Shown here piece by piece: positions 1 to 27,588 of a DNA stretch of 64,000 nt. Within the stretch, counting starts at the first letter, position 1. Each line of letters opens with the position of its first letter. Origin of the DNA: Gordonia sihwensis NBRC 108236 (lineage in GTDB: Bacteria; Actinomycetota; Actinomycetes; Mycobacteriales; Mycobacteriaceae); contig NZ_BANU01000008.1 of the NCBI RefSeq assembly GCF_000333035.1, forward strand, positions 164,802-228,801, in the 5' to 3' direction. A program made the position numbers and the translations under genes. Below the pieces are notes generated by a model that saw nothing but the letters and a program-made list of their open reading frames with translations, searched no databases and had not been told where the DNA came from.

Positions 1-17357
<17,357 letters not shown>

Positions 17358-17484
17358 TAGCGCATCACCTCGTAAATATTCGTACCCAAAGTGGTCAATT
17401 CTAAGCCCGCCTACGGCGTAGACGGAAACCGCCTGGATTCCACCCCCGGGCCGGAGTCGGCCGCCTCGCGTCTCACGACACCGC

Positions 17485-18345
17485 TCAGTGTCCCACCGCA
17501 GCCTTGCGATACCCGCGCAAAGCGGGATAAATCGTGACCGCGAAGATGCCGATCACCCAGCACGCCACCTTGATCGCGTTGTCCATCAGCGGCCCGCCCG
17601 CGGCGAGCGAACGCATCAGTTCGATCGCAGGCGTCATCGGCTGGTTCTGCACCACCGGCTGAAGCCAATCGGGGTACGCCTCCACCGGCGAGAATCCGGA
17701 ATTGAAGAACATCAGCAGGCTCGACAACAGTCCGAGATAGGGCACCAGCGGCGCACCGGGGGCGGCGTTCACCGCCAAGGCGAGCGCGAGCATCCCGTAC
17801 GCGGCGCCGTAGGCCATCGCGACCACGAACAGTCCCACGGCCGGTCCCACACCCTGCGTGAACCGGAATCCGATGAGATGGCCCGCCGCGAGCAGGATCG
17901 CCGAAGTGATCAGGACTCGCACCGAATCGGCGGCCACCCGCGATGCGAGATCCGCCGATCGGTTGATCGGCATCACGTACAACCGGCTCAGCAACCCGCT
18001 GCGCCGCTCCACGTTGAGCCGGGTGGCCGACGCCACCGAACCGAACATCGCCGCCACCAGGACCACCAGCGGCACGGTGCCGTACGCGCTGTTCTGTCCC
18101 GTCGCCTGACCGATCACGTCGCCCAGCACCACCTTGAACATGATCATGCTCAGCGCGGGGAACAGCAGGATCTGGGTGAGTGTCGGAATGTCTCGCGCCA
18201 GCACCATCACCTGCCTGCCGGTCAGGATCGCCGACTGCGTGATCCAGGCGCGCAGCGATGTCTCCGCGGGCGACTGCACCGGCGGGAACTCCATCGCTTC
18301 CTGTGTCTCCCCGGCGCCCGGCGCCGTGCTCGACTGATCGGTCAT
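17485..18345 (-). CDS. ABC-2 type transporter permease (DrrC-like)
   Basis: 286-residue integral membrane permease of the ABC-2/daunorubicin-resistance type. A soluble N-terminal stretch of about 40 residues is followed by six hydrophobic segments; the '[18 protein letters not shown]' stretch is the typical cytoplasmic coupling region of this family. Start ATG 18345 overlaps the stop of the preceding permease in ATGA (4 bp), so the two are translationally coupled and likely form a heterodimer. The NRPS start lies about 130 bp downstream, which suggests export of the NRPS product; the substrate is inferred from context only. Confidence 0.88.
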   Translation of the reverse strand: MTDQSSTAPGAGETQEAMEFPPVQSPAETSLRAWITQSAILTGRQVMVLARDIPTLTQILLFPALSMIMFKVVLGDVIGQATGQNSAYGTVPLVVLVAAMFGSVASATRLNVERRSGLLSRLYVMPINRSADLASRVAADSVRVLITSAILLAAGHLIGFRFTQGVGPAVGLFVVAMAYGAAYGMLALALAVNAAPGAPLVPYLGLLSSLLMFFNSGFSPVEAYPDWLQPVVQNQPMTPAIELMRSLAAGGPLMDNAIKVACWVIGIFAVTIYPALRGYRKAAVGH

Positions 18346-19160
18346 CGCGCGTTCCTCCGCATGTAGATCCCGAGGAGGATGGCCGCGACCACCGCGAGCC
18401 CGATCATCCAGCACACCGACGGGAACAACTGGTGCCACGTCAGCGTGCCGTCGTCGGCCGAACGCATCACTCCCGCGAACTGGGAGATCGGCTGGTTTCG
18501 AGCGAACGGCCGGATCCACTCGGGGAACCGTTCCTCCGGAACGAATCCCGTCGACAGCATGCCCAGGATCAGCGTCGGCAGACCCATCGTCTGGCTGGTG
18601 GCCTGCGGGCTGCCCGCGATCAGGCCGATGCCGTCGGCCACCGTCGCCAGCAGCAGACCGATCAACGCCCCGATTCCGTAGAGCGCGAGAGTTCCGGTGA
18701 CTCCCCCGCCGGGCCGCCACCCCATGATGAGGGTCGCGACGGTGGCGCACACGAGCGAGACCGTGAGAAGCACGGCATTGGTGGCCGTGCGCGCCAGCAG
18801 TGGCACCGCGGGTCGCATCGGCATCGCGCGGAAGCGGGTGTTGACGCCCTCCGAGCCGTCGAAGGACGAGCGCATCGCCGCCGACGAGGCAGTGAACTCC
18901 AGCGACTGCAGAAAGATGATCGGCATCAGGTACTGCGCATAGTTCATGTCCATCTGCGCATTCATGATCTTGCGCAGCGGGAGATAGAAGCACAGCGCCA
19001 GCAGCGCCGGCGAGAGGAAGGCGAGCACGATCTCGCCGTTGCGGACCACCTTGCGCAGTCCGCGTCCGGTCAGCGTCCACCACTGCTGGACCGGACTGAT
19101 CTGCGCGGTCGCGCCGTCCGGACCGAACAACCGCGGAGCGACGGTCGCCTCGTGGGCCAT
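18342..19160 (-). CDS. ABC-2 type transporter permease (DrrB-like)
   Basis: 272-residue permease with about six membrane segments, paralogous to its downstream neighbour. It has the same layout: an N-terminal cytoplasmic helix (SPVQQWWTLTGRGLRK), a first membrane segment, then a loop containing 'GSEGVNTRFRAMPM', the equivalent of the DrrB coupling region. Its start overlaps the stop of the ATPase gene by one base (TGATG) and its stop overlaps the next start by four, so ATPase-permease-permease is one coupled operon. Located in the inner membrane; probably an exporter. Confidence 0.88.
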   Translation of the reverse strand: MAHEATVAPRLFGPDGATAQISPVQQWWTLTGRGLRKVVRNGEIVLAFLSPALLALCFYLPLRKIMNAQMDMNYAQYLMPIIFLQSLEFTASSAAMRSSFDGSEGVNTRFRAMPMRPAVPLLARTATNAVLLTVSLVCATVATLIMGWRPGGGVTGTLALYGIGALIGLLLATVADGIGLIAGSPQATSQTMGLPTLILGMLSTGFVPEERFPEWIRPFARNQPISQFAGVMRSADDGTLTWHQLFPSVCWMIGLAVVAAILLGIYMRRNAR

Positions 19161-20650
19161 CAGGCGCCCCGGTCCTTGTTCGGATCAGTCAGCGCCAGGA
19201 ACACCTCGTCCAGCGAAGGCCGGCGCAAGGCGATGTCGGCCAGCGGGATCCGTGCCGCCTCGGTCCGCCGGATCACCTCGGCGAGCGTGTCCGGACCGTC
19301 GGGCGCCGGGACGGAGATCGTCTCTCCGTCGTCCTTGGCGTTGGCGCCGAGCAGATCGGCCAGGCGGGCCCGCAGCCGCGGCAGGTACGCCGGGTGCGCG
19401 GGTGTCACCTCACAGTAGGCCGCACCGGTCGCTGCTTTGAGCTCGTCCGAGGTGCCTTCGGCGATCACCCGGCCCTTGTCGATGACCACGATGTTGTCCG
19501 ACAGCATGTCGGCTTCCTCGAGATACTGGGTGGTCAGCAAGATGGTGACGCCGGAATCGCGCAGCTGTTCCACCAGTTCCCACACGTCCTGCCGACTGCG
19601 CGGATCCAGGCCCGTGGTCGGTTCGTCGAGGAACACCACCTTCGGTTCGGTGACGAGCCCGCAGGCGATGTCGATGCGCCGCCGCATGCCACCGGAGTAC
19701 TGGCCCACCCGTTTGTCGGCCGCCGCGACGAGAGAGAAGAACTCCAGCAGCTCGTCGGCACGGGCCCGAGCCGCGGGCTTCCGCAGTCCCATCAGCCGGC
19801 CGAACAGCACGAGGTTCTCACGCCCGGTCAGCGACTCGTCCAGCGCGGCGAACTGCCCGGTGAGCATGATCGACCGCCGGACCTGCGCCGCGTCCTTGAG
19901 GACGTCGTATCCGTTGACGGTCGCCGTACCCGAGGTGGGTCGCAGCAGGGTGCACAGCATGCTCACCGTGGTCGTCTTCCCGGCGCCGTTGGGTCCGAGC
20001 AGTGCCACGATCTTGCCCTTGGGCACTTTGAAGCTCACATCGTCGACGGCGACCATGTCGTTGAAGACCTTGCGCAGGCCATCGACCTCGATCGCGTATT
20101 CGACCGGACCGGCCTTCTCCCCGATGGGCACCATGTCGAGCGCCGGGAACGAGACCGTACGGGCAGCGGAGAGCGCAGCCTCCTCCGGGCTGATCTCCGG
20201 TTCGGCCGGCTTCACCACCGGCTGTTGCGCGGAGATGACGTCCCACGCGGCGCTGCGGCCCTCGGGCATCCGCGGCGCGCGGCGCGGCCGCTGCTCCACC
20301 AGTTCCGGCTCCTCCTTGCGGAAGCCGAGTCCGTTGAGCAGCCACGGCGCCGTCATCGGGTTCTGCGTCCACTCCTCCTTCGGCGTGGAGTGACGCGACT
20401 CGTGCACCGTCTCCTGCGGTTCGTCGCGCGGGACCGGGGTCGGATTCGCCCGCTCAGCCGACGGCGCGGGTCCGGCCGTCCCCGTACCGAGTTCGGAGCG
20501 CCATGCCCGCAACTGTTCGGCGACGGGATCGTCGTCGTCGGATCCCCATCCGGGCACGTCGGACAGCTCATCCGAGCCAGACGTCAGTGGCTCCGCGCCG
20601 CTTCGAAGAGCATTCGATTCGTCGTCACGCCTGTGGCCAGCGTCCGGCAT
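19160..20650 (-). CDS. ABC exporter ATPase (DrrA-like) with long N-terminal extension
   Basis: 496 residues. The nucleotide-binding domain starts near residue 170: Walker A GPNGAGKTTT (~222), signature YSGGMRRR (~318), Walker B VVFLDEPTTGLDPRS (~337), and a C-terminal DrrA-type region ending in PSLDEVFLALTD. The first ~165 residues are acidic/Pro-rich, look disordered, and are absent from ordinary DrrA proteins. ATG 20650 has GGA at a short distance. It is first of the ABC-permease-permease-NRPS run; about 200 bp of divergent promoter region separates it from the glycosyltransferase. Role: energises export, probably of the peptide made by the adjacent NRPS (inference). Confidence 0.9.
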   Translation of the reverse strand: MPDAGHRRDDESNALRSGAEPLTSGSDELSDVPGWGSDDDDPVAEQLRAWRSELGTGTAGPAPSAERANPTPVPRDEPQETVHESRHSTPKEEWTQNPMTAPWLLNGLGFRKEEPELVEQRPRRAPRMPEGRSAAWDVISAQQPVVKPAEPEISPEEAALSAARTVSFPALDMVPIGEKAGPVEYAIEVDGLRKVFNDMVAVDDVSFKVPKGKIVALLGPNGAGKTTTVSMLCTLLRPTSGTATVNGYDVLKDAAQVRRSIMLTGQFAALDESLTGRENLVLFGRLMGLRKPAARARADELLEFFSLVAAADKRVGQYSGGMRRRIDIACGLVTEPKVVFLDEPTTGLDPRSRQDVWELVEQLRDSGVTILLTTQYLEEADMLSDNIVVIDKGRVIAEGTSDELKAATGAAYCEVTPAHPAYLPRLRARLADLLGANAKDDGETISVPAPDGPDTLAEVIRRTEAARIPLADIALRRPSLDEVFLALTDPNKDRGA

Positions 20651-20847
20651 GGTGTCCTAACTAGTCGGTTGCGGCAATCGGCTGTCGATGCCCGGCACCG
20701 CTGAGCGGTGGCGCCCGCAGTATATCGACAGTGCACCTCGGGATCGGGCAGCGTCGCCGGATCGACCCGGAGGATCATTCGTCGCGACGACGAGGTGAGG
20801 CCGACCTGACCGTAAGCGGTGATCGGGGCAATGACAAAATCTGGCAT

Positions 20848-21757
20848 ATGACCCTGCCCACACTCACCGTCGTCATTCCCGCGTACAACGAGGCGGCGAA
20901 CCTTCAGCAGACACTCGATCTCCTCCTGCTCCAGGCCGAGGACATCGACGAGATCATCGTTGTGGACAACGCCTCCACCGACGCCACGGCCGAGATCGCG
21001 GAACGCGTCGCGGCCGAGAACCCGGTGATTCGCGTGATACACGAAGCCCGCGCTGGCGTCTTCTACGCGCGCAACGCCGGATTCGAGGCCGCCACTTCAG
21101 AGTTGATCGGAAGGCTCGACGCGGAAACCCACGTCCGCCCGGGGTGGGCCCGGTCCATCAAGGAGTATTTCGCCGAGGCACCCGGGTCTGTGGGGGCCGC
21201 CACCGGACCAGTGGTCTACCGTGACTCTCCGCTCCGTCATCGGATGGAAGCGTCGATCGAATCGACCATCGCGAAGTCGGCCAAGCTCTCCGCGGATGGA
21301 AAGTCGATTCCGGATCTGGAATTCCTTCCCGGCTTGAACCTAGTGCTGCGTTCTGCCGCGTGGAAGTCGACCCGGCCTCTGGTCACTGAACGCCTCGACA
21401 TCCACGAGGACGCCGATCTCACGTTCGCGCTCTTGGAAGCCGGATTCAGCATCTCCCTGATCGTCGGGATGGCCGTCGACACGCCGGCCCGACGACTGCG
21501 CACCTCCTGGCGCTCCTTCTGGCGCTATTCCGGTCTGCTGTACAACAACTATCGCGCTCGCGGGATGGGCGACAGAATGTGGATCGCCCGGCGAAACGTG
21601 TGGGCCCAGCGGATCGGCTTCGCGCTCACGTGGTTCCCCCCACCGGGCCTACGACCCCGAGACGGGCCGCTACGCGCTCCGCCGACTACTGGTCGCGGAG
21701 GACGACCGGATCACCGGGCGCCACGACTCGGACTCGAACGCCGAACTCCCGCGCTAG
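20848..21757 (+). CDS. GT2-family glycosyltransferase with apparent C-terminal frameshift
   Basis: GT-A fold family 2 transferase: N-terminal LTVVIPAYNEA, IIVVDNASTDAT, AGVFYARNAGFEAA, and RLDAETHV in place of the DxD-type metal motif; 'DIHEDADLTF' is the acceptor-side motif. From ATG 20848 the frame is good up to a run of six C at 21636-21641. Read without one C, translation continues as HRAYDPETGRYALRRLL... to a TAG at 21755-21757, giving about 302 residues and coding-like codon use. Read literally, the frame changes to Arg/Pro-rich sequence and runs antisense into rpsQ. The cause is either a sequencing indel or a real frameshift; the catalytic domain is intact either way. Acceptor unknown. 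Confidence 0.75.
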
Positions 21758-21806
21758 CCCGCATCCGCGGAAACGAGGCCCTTACACGTTCCGCACACAC
21801 GACGAC

Positions 21807-21840
21807 GACCGCCCGCCCCGGAATCCCGGGACGGGCGGTC
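21807..21840. terminator. Bidirectional hairpin terminator
   Basis: GC-rich inverted repeat: arms GACCGCCCGCCCCGG and CCGGGACGGGCGGTC (15 bp, one mismatch) around a 4-base AATC-like loop. It lies between the convergent ends of the glycosyltransferase and rpsQ. It probably terminates the S10 operon and may serve both strands. Confidence 0.75.
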
Positions 21841-21873
21841 GTATGTTCGTCGTACGCGAAGCGCGGATCGGGC

Positions 21874-22155
21874 CTACTTGGCCTTCTCGAGCACCTCGAC
21901 CAGACGCCAGCGCTTGGTCGCCGACAGCGGTCGGGTCTCCATGATCCGGACGCGGTCGCCGACGCCGGCGATCTGCTCCTCGTCGTGCGCCTTGACCTTG
22001 CTGGTCGTGCGGATGATCTTGCCGTACAGCGCGTGACGCGTACGATCCTCCAGCTCGACCGTGATGGTCTTGGTCATCTTGTCACTGACGACGTAGCCGA
22101 TCCGCTCCTTGCGGCTGGCGCGATCTTCGGTGTTCACCTTCTGGTCCTCACTCAT
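21874..22155 (-). CDS. rpsQ: 30S ribosomal protein S17
   Basis: 93 residues, uS17 of the small subunit; binds the 5' domain of 16S rRNA. Recognisable core: [20 protein letters not shown], then [19 protein letters not shown] and a C-terminal [15 protein letters not shown]. The short N-terminal extension before RKERIG is common in actinobacteria. Start ATG 22155 overlaps the rpmC stop by 4 bp. Last gene of this S10 operon; a hairpin follows, and no rplN/spc operon comes next. Confidence 0.98.
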   Translation of the reverse strand: MSEDQKVNTEDRASRKERIGYVVSDKMTKTITVELEDRTRHALYGKIIRTTSKVKAHDEEQIAGVGDRVRIMETRPLSATKRWRLVEVLEKAK

Positions 22156-22385
22156 GCGTCTTCACCCTCCGGTCCGGACGCGAGGCCCAGCTCGCGCTCA
22201 CGCATCACGGTGTAGACACGCGCGATCTCGCGGCGCACGGTGCGCAGACGACGGTTGTTGTCGAGCTGACCGGTGGCCATCTGGAAGCGAAGGTTGAAAA
22301 GCTCTTCCTTCGACTCCTTCAGGCGCGCGACCAGGTCGGTATCGCTGAGCTCACGGAGCTCAGAAGCAGCGACTCCGAGTGCCAT
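22152..22385 (-). CDS. rpmC: 50S ribosomal protein L29
   Basis: 77 residues, uL29, a two-helix protein near the exit tunnel. [35 protein letters not shown] and [16 protein letters not shown] match the family. The acidic C-terminal tail (GPEGEDA) is slightly longer than in E. coli, as often seen in Mycobacteriales. ATG 22385 overlaps the rplP stop by one base, and the stop overlaps the rpsQ start. Confidence 0.98.
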   Translation of the reverse strand: MALGVAASELRELSDTDLVARLKESKEELFNLRFQMATGQLDNNRRLRTVRREIARVYTVMRERELGLASGPEGEDA

Positions 22386-22801
22386 CAGAACTGCTCCTCT
22401 CGGGTCACGATTCGGGTCTTCATGGGGAGCTTGTGCTGTGCGCGGCGCAGTGCCTCGCGAGCGGTCTCCTCATTGGGGTAGCTCATCTCGAACAGCACGC
22501 GGCCCGGCTTCACCGGGGCCACCCACCACTCGGGCGAGCCCTTACCGGAACCCATGCGGGTCTCGGCGGGCTTCTTCGTGATCGGGCGGTCCGGGAAGAT
22601 GTTGATCCAGACCTTGCCGCCACGCTTGATGTGGCGGTTGATCGCGATACGAGCAGACTCGATCTGACGGTTGGTGATGTACGCACCTTCCAGAGCCTGG
22701 ATGCCGTAGTCACCGAAGGTGACCTTGGTTCCGCCCTTGGCCCGGCCCTTCAGGCTGGGGTGGTGCTGCTTGCGGTGCTTGACCCTGCGAGGGATCAACA
22801 T
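22385..22801 (-). CDS. rplP: 50S ribosomal protein L16
   Basis: 138 residues, uL16; sits near the peptidyl-transferase centre and the A-site tRNA. It starts [15 protein letters not shown], the universal N-terminus of the family, so ATG 22801 is the start although an open frame continues further upstream into rpsC. GYGIQAL-type, [15 protein letters not shown] and [17 protein letters not shown] blocks are intact. Four bases separate it from the rpsC stop. Confidence 0.98.
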   Translation of the reverse strand: MLIPRRVKHRKQHHPSLKGRAKGGTKVTFGDYGIQALEGAYITNRQIESARIAINRHIKRGGKVWINIFPDRPITKKPAETRMGSGKGSPEWWVAPVKPGRVLFEMSYPNEETAREALRRAQHKLPMKTRIVTREEQF

Positions 22802-22805
22802 GGCC

Positions 22806-23615
<810 letters not shown>

Positions 23616-24023
23616 TTAGGCTCCCTTCTTCTTCTGCTGGCGCGAACGAGCACGTCCGCCGTTCTCCGCAGCGGCGACGACCACGGTGATGTGGCTGGTG
23701 CGCTTGCGGATGCGGAAGGCGCGGCCCTGTGCACGCGGCTGGAACCGCTTCAGGGTCGGGCCCTCATCGGCGAAGGCCTCCGAGACGACGAGCGTCCGGC
23801 GGTCCAGGCCCACGTTGTTCTCAGCGTTCGCGACCGCGCTGGCGAGCACCTTGTAGACCGGCTCACTGGCCGCCTGCGGCGCGAACCGCAGGATGTCGAG
23901 AGCCTCGTCCACGTTCTTTCCGCGAACCAGGTCGATGACGCGGCGTGCCTTCATCGGGGTCACGCGAACGAACTTCGCGGTCGCCCGTGCACTCTGCACT
24001 GCGTTTTCAGTCTCAGTAGTCAT
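23616..24023 (-). CDS. rplV: 50S ribosomal protein L22
   Basis: 135 residues, uL22; its beta-hairpin lines the exit tunnel and is the site of macrolide-resistance changes. Landmarks: [36 protein letters not shown], and the C-terminal [23 protein letters not shown] hairpin followed by a short basic tail ending QQKKKGA. Start ATG 24023 lies 2 bp after the rpsS stop. S10 operon member. Confidence 0.98.
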   Translation of the reverse strand: MTTETENAVQSARATAKFVRVTPMKARRVIDLVRGKNVDEALDILRFAPQAASEPVYKVLASAVANAENNVGLDRRTLVVSEAFADEGPTLKRFQPRAQGRAFRIRKRTSHITVVVAAAENGGRARSRQQKKKGA

Positions 24024-24025
24024 GG

Positions 24026-24307
24026 TTACCGGCGCTTCGCTTTCCGGTCATCCTTGATGTGACCCTTGAAGGTACGGGTGGGAGCGAACTCGCCCAGCTT
24101 GTGACCCACCATCGAGTCGGACACGAACACGGGCACGTGCTTGCGACCGTCGTGGACCGCAAAGGTGTGACCGATGAAGTCGGGGATGATGGTCGAGCGG
24201 CGCGACCAGGTCTTGATGACCTGCTTGGTGCCCTTCTCGTTCTGTGCATCCACCTTCTTCAGGAGGTGGTCGTCGACGAACGGGCCCTTCTTCAGGCTGC
24301 GTGGCAT
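24026..24307 (-). CDS. rpsS: 30S ribosomal protein S19
   Basis: 93 residues, uS19; head of the small subunit, contacts S13 and tRNA. It begins [20 protein letters not shown] and contains [18 protein letters not shown] and the C-terminal [15 protein letters not shown]. Preceded by AGGAGG in the 17-bp gap after rplB. Full length for the family. Confidence 0.98.
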   Translation of the reverse strand: MPRSLKKGPFVDDHLLKKVDAQNEKGTKQVIKTWSRRSTIIPDFIGHTFAVHDGRKHVPVFVSDSMVGHKLGEFAPTRTFKGHIKDDRKAKRR

Positions 24308-24324
24308 TTTTTACCTCCTCCTAG

Positions 24325-25161
24325 TTATCGCTTGTTCTTGCCGGTACGACGGCGACGGACGATCATCTTGTCGCTGGCCTTGTTCTTGCGGGTGCGGCCC
24401 TCAGGCTGTCCCCACGGGCTCACCGGGTGGCGACCACCCGAGGTCTTGCCCTCACCACCGCCGTGCGGGTGGTCGACCGGGTTCATGACGACACCGCGGA
24501 CGGTCGGGCGCTTGCCCTTCCAGCGCATACGGCCGGCCTTGCCCCAGTTGATGTTGCTCTGCTCGGCGTTGCCGACCTCGCCGACGGTGGCGCGGCAGCG
24601 CACGTCGACGCGGCGGATCTCACCGGAGGGCATGCGCAGGGTCGCGTACGGACCCTCCTTGCCCAGCAGCTGGATCGAGGCGCCGGCCGAACGAGCCATC
24701 TTGGCGCCGCCGCCCGGACGCAGCTCCACGTTGTGGATCTGGGTACCGGTCGGGATGTTGCGCAGCGGCAGGTTGTTGCCCGGCTTGATGTCGGCGTTGG
24801 GGCCGGATTCGACGACGTCGCCCTGCTTCAGGTTCTTCGGCGCCAGGATGTAGCGCTTCTCACCGTCCACGTAGTGCAGCAGCGCGATGCGCGCGGTGCG
24901 GTTGGGGTCGTACTCGATGTGCGCGACCTTGGCGTTGATGCCGTCCTTGTCGTTACGACGGAAGTCGATCAGACGGTAGGCGCGCTTGTGGCCGCCACCC
25001 TTGTGGCGGGTGGTGATCCGGCCGTGAGCGTTGCGGCCGCCGGTGCTGTGCAGCGGACGAACCAGCGACTTCTCCGGATGCGAACGGGTGACCTCGGAGA
25101 AGTCGGCACCGCTCGATCCGCGACGGCCCGGCGTCGTCGGCTTGTACTTACGAATTGCCAT
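24325..25161 (-). CDS. rplB: 50S ribosomal protein L2
   Basis: 278 residues, uL2; primary 23S rRNA binder required for peptidyl transferase activity. [17 protein letters not shown] start, [23 protein letters not shown], and the conserved [26 protein letters not shown] block that carries the functional histidine. Separated from rplW by 32 bp, the largest of the inner gaps apart from the rplB leader. Confidence 0.98.
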   Translation of the reverse strand: MAIRKYKPTTPGRRGSSGADFSEVTRSHPEKSLVRPLHSTGGRNAHGRITTRHKGGGHKRAYRLIDFRRNDKDGINAKVAHIEYDPNRTARIALLHYVDGEKRYILAPKNLKQGDVVESGPNADIKPGNNLPLRNIPTGTQIHNVELRPGGGAKMARSAGASIQLLGKEGPYATLRMPSGEIRRVDVRCRATVGEVGNAEQSNINWGKAGRMRWKGKRPTVRGVVMNPVDHPHGGGEGKTSGGRHPVSPWGQPEGRTRKNKASDKMIVRRRRTGKNKR

Positions 25162-25193
25162 GAGTCTTAGTCCCTACTCTTCTTCGCGGGCGG

Positions 25194-25499
25194 TCAGGAG
25201 ACCGCTCCCCCGAAGATCTCGATGGGCTTGCTGTCAGCGGACAGCGTCACGATGGCGCGCTTGGTGTTCTTGCGCTTGCCGTAGCCGTAACGGGTGCGCT
25301 TGCGCTTGCCCTGACGATTGGCGGTGTTGACGCTGGAGACCTTCACATCGAAGATCTGCTCGATGGCGATCTTGATCTGAGTCTTGTTCGAATCCGGGTG
25401 CACCAGGAACGTGTACACGTTGTCTTCGATCAGCCCGTAAGCCTTCTCCGAGATCACCGGCGCCAGGATGATGTCACGCGGGTCTGCCTGCGTAGCCAT
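25194..25499 (-). CDS. rplW: 50S ribosomal protein L23
   Basis: 101 residues, uL23; rims the tunnel exit and docks trigger factor and [64 protein letters not shown] are diagnostic. Start ATG 25499, 2 bp after the rplD stop. No oddities. Confidence 0.98.
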   Translation of the reverse strand: MATQADPRDIILAPVISEKAYGLIEDNVYTFLVHPDSNKTQIKIAIEQIFDVKVSSVNTANRQGKRKRTRYGYGKRKNTKRAIVTLSADSKPIEIFGGAVS

Positions 25500-25501
25500 T
25501 C

Positions 25502-26161
25502 CTAGGCCTCCTTCTTCTGGTTCTGCTCGATGAAGGCGTTCAGGGTCTCAACGCTGAACACGACCTCATCCGAGTCGAGGACGTCGTAGGTGTTGAGCTG
25601 ATCCGGCGCGATCGGCAGGACGTTGCCCAGGTTGGCGACGCTCTTCCACGCGGTGACGTCCTCACGGGACAGCACCACCAGGAACTTGCGACGCTCGCTC
25701 AGCTTCGCCAGGAACTCGCGAGCAGCCTTGGTCGACGGGGTCTGGCCGGCGACGAGCTCGGTCACCACGTGGATGCGCTCGTTGCGAGCACGGTCCGACA
25801 GGGCGCCGCGCAGCGCAGCGGCCTTGACCTTCTTGTTGACCTTCTGCGTGTAGTCACGCGGCTGCGGACCGTGAACGGTGCCGCCGCCGGTGAACTGCGG
25901 AGCGCGGATCGAGCCCTGACGAGCGCGGCCGGTGCCCTTCTGGCGGTACGGCTTGGCGCCGCCGCCGGAGACCTCGCCACGCGTCTTGGTCGAGTGCGTG
26001 CCCTGGCGGGCGGCGGCCTGCTGGGCCACGACCACCTGGTGCATGAGCGCGATGTTCGCGGTCTGGTCGAAGAGCTCGGCCGGCAGGTCGACGGTGCCAT
26101 TGGTGGTGCCGTCGGCGTTGCGGACGTCGAGCGTCAGCTTGGTTGCGGTTTCGGTGCTCAC
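25502..26161 (-). CDS. rplD: 50S ribosomal protein L4
   Basis: 219 residues, uL4; its extended loop reaches the exit tunnel, and in enterobacteria the protein autoregulates the S10 operon. [31 protein letters not shown] and the loop residues [13 protein letters not shown] are the family hallmark. Start ATG 26161 overlaps the rplC stop by 4 bp. Whether L4 regulates this operon cannot be judged from the sequence. Confidence 0.98.
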   Translation of the reverse strand: MSTETATKLTLDVRNADGTTNGTVDLPAELFDQTANIALMHQVVVAQQAAARQGTHSTKTRGEVSGGGAKPYRQKGTGRARQGSIRAPQFTGGGTVHGPQPRDYTQKVNKKVKAAALRGALSDRARNERIHVVTELVAGQTPSTKAAREFLAKLSERRKFLVVLSREDVTAWKSVANLGNVLPIAPDQLNTYDVLDSDEVVFSVETLNAFIEQNQKKEA

Positions 26162-26814
26162 TTGGCGCCACCCTTCACTGCGTCGCGGACCACCACGATG
26201 CCGCCCTTGCGGCCGGGGATCGCGCCCTTGATCAACAGCAGACCGGCTTCGGCGTCCACCTTGTGGACGGTCAGGTTCTGCGTGGTCACCTTGTCGGAGC
26301 CCATGCGGCCTGCCATGCGGGTGCCCTTGAAGACACGACCCGGCGTGGCGCAGCCACCGATGGAGCCCGGCGAACGGTGCACGCGGTGCGCACCGTGGCT
26401 GGCACCCAGACCGGCGAAGCCGTGACGCTTCATGACACCGGCGAAGCCCTTGCCCTTGGAAGTACCGGTTACGTCCACCTTCACGCCTTCGGCGAAGATG
26501 TCGGCACCCAGCTCCTGGCCGACCTCGAACTCCGAGATGTCGTTGACACGGATCTCGGTGAGGTGGCGGCGCGGGGTGACGCCGGCCTTGGCGAACTGGC
26601 CGGCGACCGGCTTGCTCACCTTGCGGGGGTCGACGGCGCCGTACGCGAGCTGAACGGCGGTGTAGCCGTCACGGTCTGCGGTGCGCAGCTGGGTGACGAC
26701 GTTGGAGCCGGTCGCGATGACGGTCACCGGGACGACCCGGTTGTTCTCGTCGAAAACCTGGGTCATGCCGAGCTTGGTGCCCAGGATGCCCTTGGTTGCA
26801 TTCTGATTGCTCAT
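26158..26814 (-). CDS. rplC: 50S ribosomal protein L3
   Basis: 218 residues, uL3; helps shape the peptidyl-transferase centre. ATG 26814 ([23 protein letters not shown]) was chosen over an in-frame upstream ATG at 26853, because the latter overlaps rpsJ and the length from 26814 fits the family (about 217). The conserved [32 protein letters not shown] block with the functional Gln/His region and the [18 protein letters not shown] block are present. Confidence 0.98.
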   Translation of the reverse strand: MSNQNATKGILGTKLGMTQVFDENNRVVPVTVIATGSNVVTQLRTADRDGYTAVQLAYGAVDPRKVSKPVAGQFAKAGVTPRRHLTEIRVNDISEFEVGQELGADIFAEGVKVDVTGTSKGKGFAGVMKRHGFAGLGASHGAHRVHRSPGSIGGCATPGRVFKGTRMAGRMGSDKVTTQNLTVHKVDAEAGLLLIKGAIPGRKGGIVVVRDAVKGGAK

Positions 26815-26830
26815 TTGATCCAATCCCCCG

Positions 26831-27136
26831 TCACTGAATGTTGACGTCGACACTCGCCGGGAGATCGATGCGCATCAGCGCGTCGACCGTCTTCGGCGTC
26901 GGGTCGAGGATGTCGATGAGTCGCTTGTGCGTGCGCATCTCGAAGTGTTCGCGGCTGTCCTTGTACTTATGCGGCGAACGGATGACGCAGTACACGTTCT
27001 TTTCGGTGGGCAACGGCACCGGGCCGACCACGCGCGCACCCGTGCGGGTCACGGTCTCCACGATCTTGCGCGCAGAAGCGTCGATCGCCTCGTGGTCGTA
27101 GGCCTTGAGCCTGATGCGGATCTTCTGTCCCGCCAC
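26831..27136 (-). CDS. rpsJ: 30S ribosomal protein S10 (first gene of S10 operon)
   Basis: 101 residues, uS10/NusE; ribosomal head protein and transcription antitermination partner of NusB. GTG start at 27136 ([19 protein letters not shown]) preceded by [26 protein letters not shown] and [23 protein letters not shown] are canonical. First gene of the 11-gene operon; the promoter must lie in the 430-bp divergent region upstream. Confidence 0.98.
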   Translation of the reverse strand: MAGQKIRIRLKAYDHEAIDASARKIVETVTRTGARVVGPVPLPTEKNVYCVIRSPHKYKDSREHFEMRTHKRLIDILDPTPKTVDALMRIDLPASVDVNIQ

Positions 27137-27564
27137 GCTGTGTCCTCTTCCGTCTGTTCATCTCTCGACAGCACAACACCGCGTGACTCCACACCCGAGA
27201 TCACTCACGGGCGGCAACTGATGCCACATGACCACGCCTTGACATTTGGCGGATCGACGCTGTTCTACTGTCGTTGTACGGTGCCGAACTCTCGTCCGGC
27301 TGCCGACTCTCGTCGGCTTCGCCTCCGGCACCCGCGGTCGGGCGTGTCGGTCCGGTTCCCCGGATGAGAATTCATCCGAGCCCACACTGTGGGTCCCGCG
27401 TTACACGCCCGGATCCGCGCTTTGCGGTCCTGGAAGTTTGTTCGCCCCTACGCGAGGCAACCTGAATAGTATGCACCACCCCGCCGATGAGCTCAAATCC
27501 GCCGACGCGCCCGATTCCGTGGGTGACTCGCGACTGACGTCCCGCACTTCGCGAGATAGTCTGA
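27137..27564. other. Divergent intergenic region, S10 operon leader and promoter area
   Basis: About 430 bp between rpsJ (minus) and the WS/DGAT-like gene (plus). I see no convincing gene in it. It must hold the S10 promoter, but I cannot place -10/-35 boxes with confidence. The half-site GAACAGACG occurs at its rpsJ end (minus strand, ~27151-27159) and again at the 27565 palindrome, possibly by chance. Confidence 0.5.
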
Positions 27565-27588
27565 ACAGACGACACTACTGTCGTCTGT
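27565..27588 (+). promoter_or_regulatory. Perfect 10-bp-arm palindrome abutting a start codon (probable operator)
   Basis: Arms ACAGACGACA (27565-27574) and TGTCGTCTGT (27579-27588) are perfect inverted repeats around CTAC. The right arm ends at the base before ATG 27589. A -10-like TACTGT (27576-27581) lies inside the palindrome, seven bases before the ATG, and there is no ribosome binding site. This fits a leaderless transcript whose promoter is covered by a dimeric (TetR-like) repressor. An mRNA hairpin is the alternative. Confidence 0.6.

Noticed and set aside
20651..20847. Iron box (IdeR) in front of the NRPS exporter operon, which would suggest a siderophore
   Set aside because: No TTAGGTTAGGCTAACCTAA-like palindrome is present; CCTAACTAGT at ~20656 is only a weak partial resemblance.
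21758..22215. Literal continuation of the glycosyltransferase frame into the ribosomal operon
   Set aside because: Low-complexity translation antisense to rpsQ and rpmC, past a terminator hairpin; better explained by a one-base frameshift at 21636-21641.
27137..27564. tRNA or small protein gene in the S10 upstream region
   Set aside because: No cloverleaf, no ribosome binding site with a plausible frame, and no recognisable product.
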